Below are positions 50,358 through 59,166 of a DNA stretch of 64,000 nt, piece by piece. How positions within the stretch are numbered: the stretch's first letter is position 1; each line of letters begins with the position of its first letter. Source of the stretch: Fictibacillus phosphorivorans. GTDB taxonomy: Bacteria; Bacillota; Bacilli; Bacillales; Fictibacillaceae. The notes beneath the pieces were generated by a model, which was given only the letters and a program-made list of their open reading frames with translations, did no database searches and was not told the DNA's origin. The translations under genes and the position numbers were made by a program. The stretch covers positions 682,001 through 746,000 of the forward strand of contig NZ_VDZU01000001.1 of assembly GCF_007673525.1 (NCBI RefSeq), in the 5' to 3' direction.

Positions 50358-51749
50358 ATGGCTAAAAGAGAATTCAATCCCAAAAATTTTCTTGTGATCT
50401 TTGCATCCCTTAGCCTTGCAGCTCTTTTTCTTTTCTTTTTTAGTCACTTAGGGACAAAGGTATACTCTAATATTTTCGAAGAAGAAAAGTATGGTACGGG
50501 GGTTGCTATCGCTTCTATCCCTTTAGAAAATCTATCAAAATCAGAAGCGCTTCCACTGGTTAACGAAAAAGTATCACAGTGGCAAAACGAGCATCCCGTG
50601 TACTTGGTTTACATCGAGCAAAAAGTTAAATTGCCTAGTGATGTATGGCAGTTTCAGGTTGAAGATAGTCTGAAGAATCTTTCGGATAGTGTTTCACCGT
50701 TATTAGTAAACGTAAATAAGGAAACGGTTGAAAAATCGATACAACAACTTCAAGTTAGTGGACTTACAGAGTTATTGGATGAAGAGATGCTACATGCGCA
50801 CCTGAAAAAGATAGGCTCTACTTTACAAACAAATGAACTTGAAATCCCAATAAACGAATTTCTCACTACGTTCGGACAAGCAGAAGAAGTGGTGAGTGAA
50901 AGCACGATTAAACTCCCAGGAGAGCATGTTCTTTTGGAAGATTGGGTAGAGGGTTTAGAAAATTATGAGATGAAACCAGGAGAAGTTTTCTCATTAATAG
51001 GAGCTCTAGAAGAAGTAGACATGACGGCACAAGATTCGATTGATCTTAACGTGCTGGCTAGTGGCATTTATGGAGCGATACAAAAAACAAACTTCAGCAT
51101 CATCGAACGTCATACATCAAGAGAGCTGCCTGATTATGCGTCACTAGGATATGAAGCACTCGTTAAACCTCAAGACATGGATCTAGCTTTTAAGAATACA
51201 AATGCTTCGTCTTATAAGTTCAACTTTATGATGGATGGAAACAATTTAAGCGTTTCTATTGTTGGGGTACCACTTCCTTATACATATACCGTCAAAGTGG
51301 ACAAGCAAGTATTTGAACCAAAGACTATTATTCATTTTAATGACCAGCTGGCATCGATTCTGAGTGCAGTTACCGTAAGTGGTGGAAGGGAAGGCTATCT
51401 GGCAACGGTCTATCGTAAATCGTTTGGTTCTGGTGGTGAGGAAGTGGCTTCGGAAAAGCTGGCAGAAGATTTTTATCCGCCGCGACATCGTATAGAGGTG
51501 AGAGGCTATCCGGTTGAGGAAGAGGAAACGCCTGAAACAACACCAGAAGAGGGTACACCTGGAACGCCTTATCCGTATCCTTTCCCGTATTATCCAGATC
51601 CGAATAATCCGATGAACCCTTATGTACCTGTAATGCCAGGTATTCCGGGAACTGACCCTTCGGATAAACCAACTACATCAAAGCCTGTTCCAGAAAAAGA
51701 AACAAATCCTAGTAATCCTGGTAAAGAGAGCGACGGTGAGATAAAGTGA
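50358..51749 (+). CDS. VanW-like membrane-anchored protein in the pilus operon
   Basis: 463 residues. A cytoplasmic basic start, one membrane segment (~12-32) and an extracellular region. A VanW-type domain lies around residues 220-335: KPGEVFSLIGAL, LNVLASGIYGAIQKTNFSIIERHTSRELPDYASLGYEALV. A Pro/Tyr/Glu-rich tail (about 385-463: PYPYPFPYYPDPNNP) looks wall-spanning. VanW function is unknown. Here its place directly before pilB suggests a wall-side or secretin-substitute role in letting the pilus cross peptidoglycan (inference). The start is ATG 50358, just after the PRC gene stop. Confidence 0.78.
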   Translation: MAKREFNPKNFLVIFASLSLAALFLFFFSHLGTKVYSNIFEEEKYGTGVAIASIPLENLSKSEALPLVNEKVSQWQNEHPVYLVYIEQKVKLPSDVWQFQVEDSLKNLSDSVSPLLVNVNKETVEKSIQQLQVSGLTELLDEEMLHAHLKKIGSTLQTNELEIPINEFLTTFGQAEEVVSESTIKLPGEHVLLEDWVEGLENYEMKPGEVFSLIGALEEVDMTAQDSIDLNVLASGIYGAIQKTNFSIIERHTSRELPDYASLGYEALVKPQDMDLAFKNTNASSYKFNFMMDGNNLSVSIVGVPLPYTYTVKVDKQVFEPKTIIHFNDQLASILSAVTVSGGREGYLATVYRKSFGSGGEEVASEKLAEDFYPPRHRIEVRGYPVEEEETPETTPEEGTPGTPYPYPFPYYPDPNNPMNPYVPVMPGIPGTDPSDKPTTSKPVPEKETNPSNPGKESDGEIK

Positions 51750-53410
51750 TCGTTCAAAAAAAGCGCCTTGGTGATCTTTTAGTAGAGTCTGGATTAATCA
51801 CTGAAGAAGTTCTTCAGCAAACGTTAAAAGAAAAACGTAGCAACCAAAAACTTGGTGATGCTTTTATCGAAAAGGGTCTGCTGACCGAACAGCAGCTTAT
51901 CGAGGTACTTGAATTTCAACTCGGTATTCCGCACTTAAGCTTGTATCGCTATCCCATTGATGAACAAGCAGTGGCAATTGTCCCAAGAGAGTTTGCTAGA
52001 AGACATTTTCTTATGCCGGTGAAAAAGGAAGCAGATAAGCTCTTTGTTGCGATGGCAGATCCTATGGATTTTACCGTTATCGATGATTTGCGATTAACAA
52101 CTGGTTTTCAAATTGAACGTGCGATATCAGCAAAAGACGATATTATACGTGCTCATAACAAGTATTACGATATCGATGATTCTATGGACGAGTTTCTTGA
52201 TCTTCTGCCACAAGGTGCGTCGTTGAGTGATGACAGCCGAATGACAGAAGAAGATTCACCAATCGTTAAGCTCGTGAATCAGATCATCCAGCAAGGTGTT
52301 CAGCAAAAAGCGAGTGATATCCATTTTGATCCTCACGAAACCAAGATTGTGATTCGTTACCGAATCGACGGGATGTTAAAAACGGAACGAAGTCTACCAA
52401 AGCATATGCAGAACATGCTGACGGCTCGTATTAAGATTATGGCGAACTTGAACATAACCGAAAGCCGATTGCCTCAAGATGGACGAATAAAGATGACACT
52501 GGATATGCATCCTGTAGACCTTCGTGTATCTACATTGCCAGCGATCTATGGTGAGAAGATTGTCCTGCGTATTCTTGATCTCGGTAGTTCGTTAAATCAT
52601 CTAGAGAATCTAGGTTTTAACAAGCTGAACATGCAGCGGTTTACAAATCTAATCAAACAGCCGAACGGCATTATCTTAATCACGGGTCCGACGGGATCAG
52701 GTAAATCATCAACTCTGTATGCAGCATTAAACAAGTTGAACACAGAGGAAGTGAACCTAGTAACGATTGAGGATCCAGTTGAATACCAACTGGCGGGGAT
52801 TAACCAGATTCAAGTGAACTCTTCAGTTGGTCTTACGTTTGCAAGTGGTTTGCGTTCTATTCTCCGACAGGATCCTGACATCGTCATGATCGGGGAAATT
52901 CGAGATACTGAAACGGCTGAAATTGCAGTTCGTGCGTCTCTAACGGGTCACTTAGTATTAAGCACGCTTCATACGAATGACTCAATCGGTACGATCGCTC
53001 GTCTTACTGATATGGGTGTTGAACCGTTCTTAGTTGCTGCATCGCTATCTGGAGTTATCGCTCAGCGGTTGGTCCGAAGAGTATGCCGTGATTGTAAACA
53101 AACGTTTAAAGCGACAGAACGAGAAAAAGAAATCTTCGCTAAACGCGGTATCAAGATTGAAGCCGTTTCTCGTGGAAAAGGCTGCGGCATGTGCAACAGT
53201 ACGGGATATAAAGGCAGGATTGCTCTTCATGAAGTTTTAGTTGTGGACGAGCATATTCGCCAGCTCATTATGAACAACAGACCAATTGTAGAATTGCGTG
53301 ATTATGCGATGAAAAATGGAACTATCTTTTTGATTGATGATGGGTTCCTAAAAGTGAAACAAGGCTTAACGACGACTGAAGAAGTCTTGCGTGTAGCCAT
53401 CAACGAGTAG
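51746..53410 (+). CDS. pilB: type IV pilus assembly ATPase PilB
   Basis: 554 residues. The N-terminal MshEN/GspE_N region has RLGDLLVESGLITEEVL and a second KLGDAFIEKGLLTEQQLIEVL (residues ~7-50), a pattern linked to cyclic di-GMP binding. The ATPase core contains Walker A GPTGSGKSS near residue 313, the Asp box DPVEYQL, Walker B PDIVMIGEIRD, the His box TGHLVLSTLHTND and the zinc motif CRDC...CGMC. It powers pilus extension together with PilC. GTG start overlapping the VanW-like stop (GTGA). PilT follows after eight bases. Confidence 0.93.
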   Translation: MIVQKKRLGDLLVESGLITEEVLQQTLKEKRSNQKLGDAFIEKGLLTEQQLIEVLEFQLGIPHLSLYRYPIDEQAVAIVPREFARRHFLMPVKKEADKLFVAMADPMDFTVIDDLRLTTGFQIERAISAKDDIIRAHNKYYDIDDSMDEFLDLLPQGASLSDDSRMTEEDSPIVKLVNQIIQQGVQQKASDIHFDPHETKIVIRYRIDGMLKTERSLPKHMQNMLTARIKIMANLNITESRLPQDGRIKMTLDMHPVDLRVSTLPAIYGEKIVLRILDLGSSLNHLENLGFNKLNMQRFTNLIKQPNGIILITGPTGSGKSSTLYAALNKLNTEEVNLVTIEDPVEYQLAGINQIQVNSSVGLTFASGLRSILRQDPDIVMIGEIRDTETAEIAVRASLTGHLVLSTLHTNDSIGTIARLTDMGVEPFLVAASLSGVIAQRLVRRVCRDCKQTFKATEREKEIFAKRGIKIEAVSRGKGCGMCNSTGYKGRIALHEVLVVDEHIRQLIMNNRPIVELRDYAMKNGTIFLIDDGFLKVKQGLTTTEEVLRVAINE

Positions 53411-53418
53411 GTGCTGAC

Positions 53419-54459
53419 ATGAAAGAAAAGCTGGAACAATGGCTGAGAGCAGCCTTTCAATTAAAAGCATCAGATGTTCACCTGTCTGTTGGGATGCCTC
53501 CTGTTTTTCGAATCAATGGGGGATTAAAACGATACGGTAGTGAAGCGTTGAGACCCGAGGATACGGAACAGATTTCACAACTAGTCATTGATGAAAAGTA
53601 TTATTCCGATTTTGAAGAAGCGGGAGAAATTGATATCTCGTATGGGATTCAAGGATTATCGCGGTTCAGGGTAAACGCATACCGTCAGCGGTCCTGTGTG
53701 AGTCTTGCTTTTCGAATCATTCCAACTTCTATTCCCAGCATGGAAGATCTGAAGCTTCCTGAAAGTGTACGGAAGATGGCGGGGAAACATCAAGGACTCG
53801 TGCTTGTTACCGGCCCAACGGGGAGCGGTAAGTCTACGACTCTTGCCTCGATGATCGATTTTATGAACCGGACGATGAGTCGGCACATAATTACGTTAGA
53901 GGACCCGATCGAGTACTTGCACAAACATCGAACGTGCGTGATCGACCAGCGTGAAATTGGGTTTGATACGAACAATTTTGCAAACGGCCTTCGCGCAGCA
54001 CTCCGTCAAGACCCTGATGTGATTCTGCTCGGGGAAATGCGGGATCTGGAAACCATTGCAACAGCTATTACGGCAGCGGAAACGGGTCACCTTGTTCTAG
54101 GCACACTACATACGACAAACGCATCATCAACGATTGATCGAATCGTCGATGTGTTTCCACCGGAACAACAAGGACAGATCCGTATTCAGTTAGCCTCCGT
54201 CTTAGTCGGTGTCATGTCGCAAAGGCTTCTTCCAACCAATGATGGTAAAGGAAGAAGAGCGATTACTGAGGTGTTAGTCAATACACCTGCTGTAGCGAAC
54301 TTGATCCGCAATGAAAAGATTCACCAGATTCATAGTGTGATGCAGACAAGCAAAAACGCTGGTATGCATACGTTTGAGATGTCTGCCAAGGAAGCTCTTG
54401 AGCGCAACGAAGTTTCAAGAGAGTTCGTGGAGCCATATCTCCTGGAGAAGGGAGGCTAA
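53419..54459 (+). CDS. pilT: pilus retraction ATPase PilT
   Basis: 346 residues, full-length PilT. KASDVHLSVGMPPVFRINGGL at the N-terminus, Walker A GPTGSGKST near residue 133, ITLEDPIEYLH, RQDPDVILLGEMRDLETI, ETGHLVLGTLHTTNA and the C-terminal RRAITEVLVNTPAVANLIRNEKIHQI. Its presence implies retractile pili and perhaps twitching or DNA/surface pulling, not only a competence pseudopilus. It ends one base before pilC. Confidence 0.95.
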   Translation: MKEKLEQWLRAAFQLKASDVHLSVGMPPVFRINGGLKRYGSEALRPEDTEQISQLVIDEKYYSDFEEAGEIDISYGIQGLSRFRVNAYRQRSCVSLAFRIIPTSIPSMEDLKLPESVRKMAGKHQGLVLVTGPTGSGKSTTLASMIDFMNRTMSRHIITLEDPIEYLHKHRTCVIDQREIGFDTNNFANGLRAALRQDPDVILLGEMRDLETIATAITAAETGHLVLGTLHTTNASSTIDRIVDVFPPEQQGQIRIQLASVLVGVMSQRLLPTNDGKGRRAITEVLVNTPAVANLIRNEKIHQIHSVMQTSKNAGMHTFEMSAKEALERNEVSREFVEPYLLEKGG

Positions 54460-54460
54460 G

Positions 54461-55669
54461 ATGGCACAGTTTAGTTATGTAGGTCGTGACAAGAGCGGAA
54501 AAAAACGTACAGGCTCCGTTCTTGGGCTATCCAAGCGTGAGGCGGTTCTAAAGCTAAAAGAAAAAGGAATCGCAGTCACAGAAGTACAAGAGATGAAACA
54601 AACGCTGTTTAACAAAGAAATTTCGTTAGGCAGTCCAGTAAAATCTCAGCAGTTTGTCATTTTCTTAAGGCAGTTTGCAACATTGTTGCGAGCGGGTGTA
54701 TCCGTTGTTGACTCGACAAGTATCATGGCTGCTCAGACAGAAAGTAAGGCGCTGCAAAAGGTGTTAGCAGATGTGGAAGAAGAGCTTCGGCAAGGTAACC
54801 CATTGTCTAATGCGATGAGTCGACACCGAAATGTGTTTCCACCGATGGTCATTAACATGGTGTCCGCAGGTGAAGCAGGTGGTAGTTTGGACGATACACT
54901 CGATCAACTAGCGACCTACTTTGAAAAGCAGCATTATACGAAGCAAAAGATCATATCAGCGATGATGTATCCAATGATAGTCGGAGTGGTGGCAGTATTT
55001 GTAGTAATCTTCTTGCTAGCTAAAGTTGTGCCAACGTTTGCGGCTATGCTTCAAGAAGCTGGAGGAGAGCTCCCAGCTATTACACGATTTGTTTTAGGAG
55101 CCAGTGATTTTGTGCAAGGTTTTTGGTGGCTTTTACTCATATTCTTGGTGTTATTCTATTTGGCACTCTTGATTATTCGTAAAAATAAATCAAGCCGATA
55201 TTACTTTGATTATGTAATTTTGAAAGTTCCTATATTCGGTAAACTACTTCAGAAATCTGCACTTGCGAGGATGACACGAACGCTTAGTTCACTGTTTTCA
55301 AGTTCAGTTCCAATTCTGCAATCCTTATCGATTGTGGAAAAAGTGGTAGAGAATGAGGTAGTGGCAAAGGTGATTCGTGAATCGAGAAGTTCTCTGGAAA
55401 CCGGTCAGCGATTGACAGAACCGATGAAAAATCATTGGATATTCCCGCCACTCGTAACCCAAATGATATCAATTGGTGAAGAAACTGGATCGCTGGATGA
55501 AATGCTTGCAAAAGTAGCAGATTTTTATGAAAAAGAAGTTGAAACGGGGACAGATCGCTTAAAAGCGTTGATTGAGCCATTGATGATTGTTTTCTTGGCA
55601 TCTGTAGTTGGTACGATTGTTGTATCCGTAATGGTACCGATGTTTGAAATTTATAAAACAATTGGTTAA
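54461..55669 (+). CDS. pilC: pilus inner-membrane platform protein PilC
   Basis: 402 residues of the GspF/PilC family: N-terminal FSYVGRDKSGKKRTGSV, two homologous cytoplasmic domains with FLRQFATLLRAGVSVVDS and GEAGGSLDDTLDQLA / GEETGSLDEMLAKVA, and three membrane segments. It links PilB/PilT to the growing pilin helix. The start is ATG 54461 with GGGAGG upstream, one base after the pilT stop. Confidence 0.94.
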   Translation: MAQFSYVGRDKSGKKRTGSVLGLSKREAVLKLKEKGIAVTEVQEMKQTLFNKEISLGSPVKSQQFVIFLRQFATLLRAGVSVVDSTSIMAAQTESKALQKVLADVEEELRQGNPLSNAMSRHRNVFPPMVINMVSAGEAGGSLDDTLDQLATYFEKQHYTKQKIISAMMYPMIVGVVAVFVVIFLLAKVVPTFAAMLQEAGGELPAITRFVLGASDFVQGFWWLLLIFLVLFYLALLIIRKNKSSRYYFDYVILKVPIFGKLLQKSALARMTRTLSSLFSSSVPILQSLSIVEKVVENEVVAKVIRESRSSLETGQRLTEPMKNHWIFPPLVTQMISIGEETGSLDEMLAKVADFYEKEVETGTDRLKALIEPLMIVFLASVVGTIVVSVMVPMFEIYKTIG

Positions 55670-55699
55670 TACATCAAAAAATATTGGGAGTGAACAAAG

Positions 55700-56128
55700 T
55701 TGTTTAATAAACTATTAAAAAAACACGCAAAAAATGAAAAAGGACTAACGCTCATTGAGTTGTTGGTAGTTATCGTTATTCTAGGTATTATAGCAGCTAT
55801 TGCTGTTGTAAGTATAGGTGGAATTATTGGAAAAACTAAAGATAAAGCTGCAGTTAGTGAGGCAGTTCAAATTATTAAAGCAGCAAAGATGGCACATTCA
55901 ACAGAAAATAATGCAACGACTTGGACAAGTACAGCGGAAGCTAATAACCCATTAAAAGAGTATGTTAGTAATTTAAAGGATAACGCATGGACTGTTACAT
56001 TTGATGCGACTACAAAAACATATAAAATATCAGATCATGCAGCACTTGATGCTATGAAAAAAACAAATACTTCTCAAGCTGATCCTATTACAGAAGCACA
56101 ATTAACGACTTATCTTGGTGGAAATTAA
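55700..56128 (+). CDS. major-type prepilin 1
   Basis: 142 residues. Leader MFNKLLKKHAKNEKG, cleavage before LTLIELLVVIVILGIIAAIA with +5 Glu, then a small globular domain ending TYLGGN. TTG start. It shares an almost identical N-terminal helix with the next gene, indicating tandem duplication; the globular parts differ. Two pilins in tandem downstream of pilC suggest one is the major pilin. Confidence 0.9.
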   Translation: MFNKLLKKHAKNEKGLTLIELLVVIVILGIIAAIAVVSIGGIIGKTKDKAAVSEAVQIIKAAKMAHSTENNATTWTSTAEANNPLKEYVSNLKDNAWTVTFDATTKTYKISDHAALDAMKKTNTSQADPITEAQLTTYLGGN

Positions 56129-56158
56129 TTCTACGAATTTAAAGGAGATGCAAGATAG

Positions 56159-56563
56159 ATGTTAAAGAATTTTGAAAGATTTTTAAAAAATGAAAAAGGT
56201 TTAACACTGATTGAATTGTTAGTGGTAATTGTAATTCTAGGTATTATCGCAGCAATTGCGGTGGTAAGTATAGGTGGAATTATTGGTAAAACAAAAGAGA
56301 AAGCACAAGTTACAGAAGCGGTTCAAATTATTAATGGCGCAAAATTAGCATATGCTGCTGACAATAAAGCTTCCTCTTGGGAGAATTCTAGCTCTCTATC
56401 AGATTATGTTAATAATTTAAAAGATAGCGAGTGGAAGGTAACATTAGCAAGTGGAGCATATAGCATTGATGGACACGCAGCAGAAGCTGTTAGTGGGGTT
56501 GATACAAATACAGACGGTGTATTATCTGAAACTGAATTAACTAAATATTTAGGTGGACAGTAA
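56159..56563 (+). CDS. major-type prepilin 2 with EF-hand-like loop
   Basis: 134 residues. Leader ending NEKG, then LTLIELLVVIVILGIIAAIA with +5 Glu. The globular domain ends with DTNTDGVLSETELTKYLGGQ. DTNTDGVLSETE is a complete 12-residue EF-hand loop pattern (D1, N3, D5, G6, L8, E12), suggesting calcium binding. AAAGGAG precedes the ATG. It is a tandem paralogue of the preceding gene and lies before a strong hairpin. Confidence 0.9.
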   Translation: MLKNFERFLKNEKGLTLIELLVVIVILGIIAAIAVVSIGGIIGKTKEKAQVTEAVQIINGAKLAYAADNKASSWENSSSLSDYVNNLKDSEWKVTLASGAYSIDGHAAEAVSGVDTNTDGVLSETELTKYLGGQ

Positions 56564-56574
56564 AAAATAAAATG

Positions 56575-56606
56575 CTAATTCTCCTTTTCTTGAGAAGGAG
56601 AATTAG
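56575..56606 (+). terminator. Strong hairpin after the pilin pair (attenuator or mRNA stabiliser)
   Basis: 15-bp stem CTAATTCTCCTTTTC / GAGAAGGAGAATTAG with a two-base loop; one G-T pair. No T-run follows, so it may be a 3' stabilising or processing hairpin that raises pilin over pilMNO expression. Confidence 0.6.
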
Positions 56607-56742
56607 TATTATTCTTACGCACTAACATCAAGGGGAAACTGAAATTGCGCATCATTTTACGATTTCATCTATATAAGGTGCAATGGTCAAATGAATCGCT
56701 AATAAGTTAATAGTTTTGCATTCTAGACAGAGGTGAAAACAT

Positions 56743-57726
56743 ATGTTATTCAATCTAGGGCTTTTCAACAAAAAGAGAATCAACTTAATACTCCAAGATC
56801 ATGTTATCCGTTATTTGGATTACCGTCACCCAGAAGATCTTGATGTAAGAGGTACTGGTGAACGTTATCTTCCTGAAGGATTGATTCATGATGGCCTAAT
56901 TGCAGATCGTGAAACTCTTTTAACCATTCTAGAAGAGTGTGTAGCGGAGTGGGGAATCAAAGGTCGGGAAGTTCAGTTTTTAATCCCTGATAGCAAGCTC
57001 GTTATTCGGAAACATCAGGTTCCCACTAATCAAAAGGATGAAGAGATTAAAGACTACTTATATATGGAGCTAGGTAATACCATCCATCTTCCGTTTGAGG
57101 ATCCTGTATTTGATTATGTGTTACTTGATACAAATGAGGAGAAACGAGAGATTTTACTTTTTGCCGCTTCCGAAAGAATGGTACACGATTATTCATCACT
57201 GCTTACAGATGCTAAGTTAAAACCAGTTGTTGCCGATGCTTCATGCGTCGCCTTGTATCGACTTATTTTTATGAAGGATCTCGTTTCTGAAAAAGATCAT
57301 ACCCTTTGTCTGCAGTTTGATATTCCTGCCGTTCAACTAAGTATCTTTCACCATCATAAGCCTTATTTCTTCAACCATCTAAAAATGGAGACTGATTATA
57401 AGAGCTGGAATTTTAAACAGCATTCTACTGGCGTACAGAGAATTGAATGGCAAGGTGATTCTGGTTATATACATGGATTAATAGAGGATAAATTGGTAGA
57501 GATAGAGCGCATCGTAAACTATTACAAGTTTACCATTAATCAAGGTGAACAGGGTGTAACGAAAGTTGTGTTGTCTGGTGAGTTGCCAGAGTTGTCATAC
57601 ATTCAAGAAAGATTGTCTTCCAAACTGGATGTACCCGTACTGACGATCAAACCCTCTGACACATTACTGCCTCCACAATTTGATGTAGTACTAGGTCTTG
57701 GGCTAAAAGAGGTGCAGCTATGTTAG
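56743..57726 (+). CDS. pilM: type IV pilus assembly protein PilM
   Basis: 327 residues, an actin-like (FtsA-type) cytoplasmic protein. REVQFLIPDSKLVIRKHQVP near residue 80, IKDYLYMELGNTIHLPFEDPVFDYVLL near residue 100, LFAASERMVHDYSSLLTDAKLKPVVADASCVALYRL near residue 135 and the C-terminal KVVLSGELPELSYIQERLSSKLDVPV follow the PilM pattern. It binds the PilN N-terminus to form the alignment complex. AGAGGTGAAA precedes the ATG and it overlaps pilN by seven bases. Confidence 0.85.
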   Translation: MLFNLGLFNKKRINLILQDHVIRYLDYRHPEDLDVRGTGERYLPEGLIHDGLIADRETLLTILEECVAEWGIKGREVQFLIPDSKLVIRKHQVPTNQKDEEIKDYLYMELGNTIHLPFEDPVFDYVLLDTNEEKREILLFAASERMVHDYSSLLTDAKLKPVVADASCVALYRLIFMKDLVSEKDHTLCLQFDIPAVQLSIFHHHKPYFFNHLKMETDYKSWNFKQHSTGVQRIEWQGDSGYIHGLIEDKLVEIERIVNYYKFTINQGEQGVTKVVLSGELPELSYIQERLSSKLDVPVLTIKPSDTLLPPQFDVVLGLGLKEVQLC

Positions 57727-58331
57727 TCGATATTAATCTTTTACCCGTTAAAGAAAGTAAATCATTAAAGACTACCATTCTATTAATAGCTGCAGTGACG
57801 TTGTTTCTAGGGTCAGCCACTTGGTTAGGACTCGACTATTATGTAAGTGCAGGCACACTGCAAGAAAAAGAACGACTATTAGAACAAGAAAGACTTCTCG
57901 TGCAAACGCAGTTGGAGAAACAGCAACAAGCAGTTCCACAAGTTGAATCAGAACCTTTAGCAGAAAAGATTGATTATATTCGTAATAAGAAGATCGCTGC
58001 TACAGATTTACTTCAGCACTTAGTTGCCCTGCTTCCAGAACGTGGTTTTTTTATGAAATATGAATACAAAGATAAGAAGACAATCTATGTTGAAGCTCAG
58101 TTTGATACACTAGCGGAAACTTCTCACTATTTATTTGAATTAACCAATTCTCCTTATCTAGCAGATGCTACAATTGAAAAGATGGAAACGACTAACTTTG
58201 AGGAAATCAATAATGGAGAAGATATGACAGCTATGGAAGAGTATCTGCCCCGTTATAAAAGTCTCTATAAGATTGAATTTGATAAAGAGAAAATTCTTGA
58301 GTTAAAAGGTGAAGAGAATGGCGGAGAATAA
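57720..58331 (+). CDS. pilN: pilus assembly protein PilN
   Basis: 203 residues. The N-terminus MLVDINLLPVKES is the PilM-binding INLLP signature. One membrane segment (~20-40), a coiled coil (~45-75) and a ferredoxin-like domain (~90-150) follow. It overlaps both pilM and pilO, showing tight translational coupling. Confidence 0.88.
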   Translation: MLVDINLLPVKESKSLKTTILLIAAVTLFLGSATWLGLDYYVSAGTLQEKERLLEQERLLVQTQLEKQQQAVPQVESEPLAEKIDYIRNKKIAATDLLQHLVALLPERGFFMKYEYKDKKTIYVEAQFDTLAETSHYLFELTNSPYLADATIEKMETTNFEEINNGEDMTAMEEYLPRYKSLYKIEFDKEKILELKGEENGGE

Positions 58332-59160
58332 AAAGCTTCTTACATATGTGGGACTAGGTGTCATTCTTTTAATGGTTATAGGTGGAGTATATGGATACTT
58401 TGGATTACTGTCACCTTTGCATCAGAGAATTGAATCGGTAGATACAGAAATGAAACAGCAAGAGGTACTGTTAAAGAATGCTAATGAATCTGTTGCTGTA
58501 ACTACACAAACGAGTGAAAATACATTTGCTCTACAAGAGGAAGTGCCGGTTAAGCCTCTTGTTGATCAACTTATGCTGCAGTTCGAGAAAGCAGAGGTCT
58601 TATCTGATAGCCTTATCCTAACGATGGACTTTTCAGATGGCGAAGCATCAGAAGAGGAAGAGGTTGTTGCTGAAGAAGAGGCTTCTGATAGTCCTACCCC
58701 TGAAGGTCCTGCAAATGAAGAAACCACTGAAACCGAAAATGCAGATGAAAGTGCTGAAAATGTTACCGAAGAAGTAGAAGATGAAGATGCAAACGAAAGC
58801 GATACGGTGGAAACAACTGAACCACAAACACCTGCTGTACCTGAAGTTTTACCTCAAGGCGTAAAAAAAATTACTGCTGAGATGTCAGTTGTATCAAAAG
58901 ATTATGAAGGTATTCAAAAGTTTATACGAACCATTGAAGAATTAAAGCGTGTCATTGTTGTAGAAGGCATTACGTTTACTGGTATGGAAGAACTTGAAAT
59001 CGCTTCTGCTGATGCTGTTACCGACCAGCTCAAATACGAGATCACCATTTCAGCCTATTATTTACCGGAACTCACGGATTATTTAAAAGATCTTCCTAAG
59101 GGAGAGTTTCCAGCTCCGAACGGAAAAGACAATCCTTTAATCAACAATGACGATGAGTAG
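58318..59160 (+). CDS. pilO: pilus assembly protein PilO-like, with acidic insert
   Basis: 280 residues. A membrane segment at ~10-28, a coiled coil (~30-60) and a C-terminal ferredoxin-like domain (~185-255: GVKKITAEMSVVSKDYEGIQKFI...YYLPE) fit PilO. Between them (~108-180) is an unusual Glu/Asp/Thr-rich low-complexity insert. A GTG at 58309 lies within the ribosome-site region, but AAAGGTGA before ATG 58318 sets the start, which overlaps the pilN 3' end by 14 bases. Last gene of the pilus operon. Confidence 0.78.
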   Translation: MAENKKLLTYVGLGVILLMVIGGVYGYFGLLSPLHQRIESVDTEMKQQEVLLKNANESVAVTTQTSENTFALQEEVPVKPLVDQLMLQFEKAEVLSDSLILTMDFSDGEASEEEEVVAEEEASDSPTPEGPANEETTETENADESAENVTEEVEDEDANESDTVETTEPQTPAVPEVLPQGVKKITAEMSVVSKDYEGIQKFIRTIEELKRVIVVEGITFTGMEELEIASADAVTDQLKYEITISAYYLPELTDYLKDLPKGEFPAPNGKDNPLINNDDE

Positions 59161-59166
59161 ATATAG

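Noticed and set aside
53034-53240. Plus-strand frame within pilB
   Set aside because: It is an out-of-frame shadow of the conserved PilB C-terminus.
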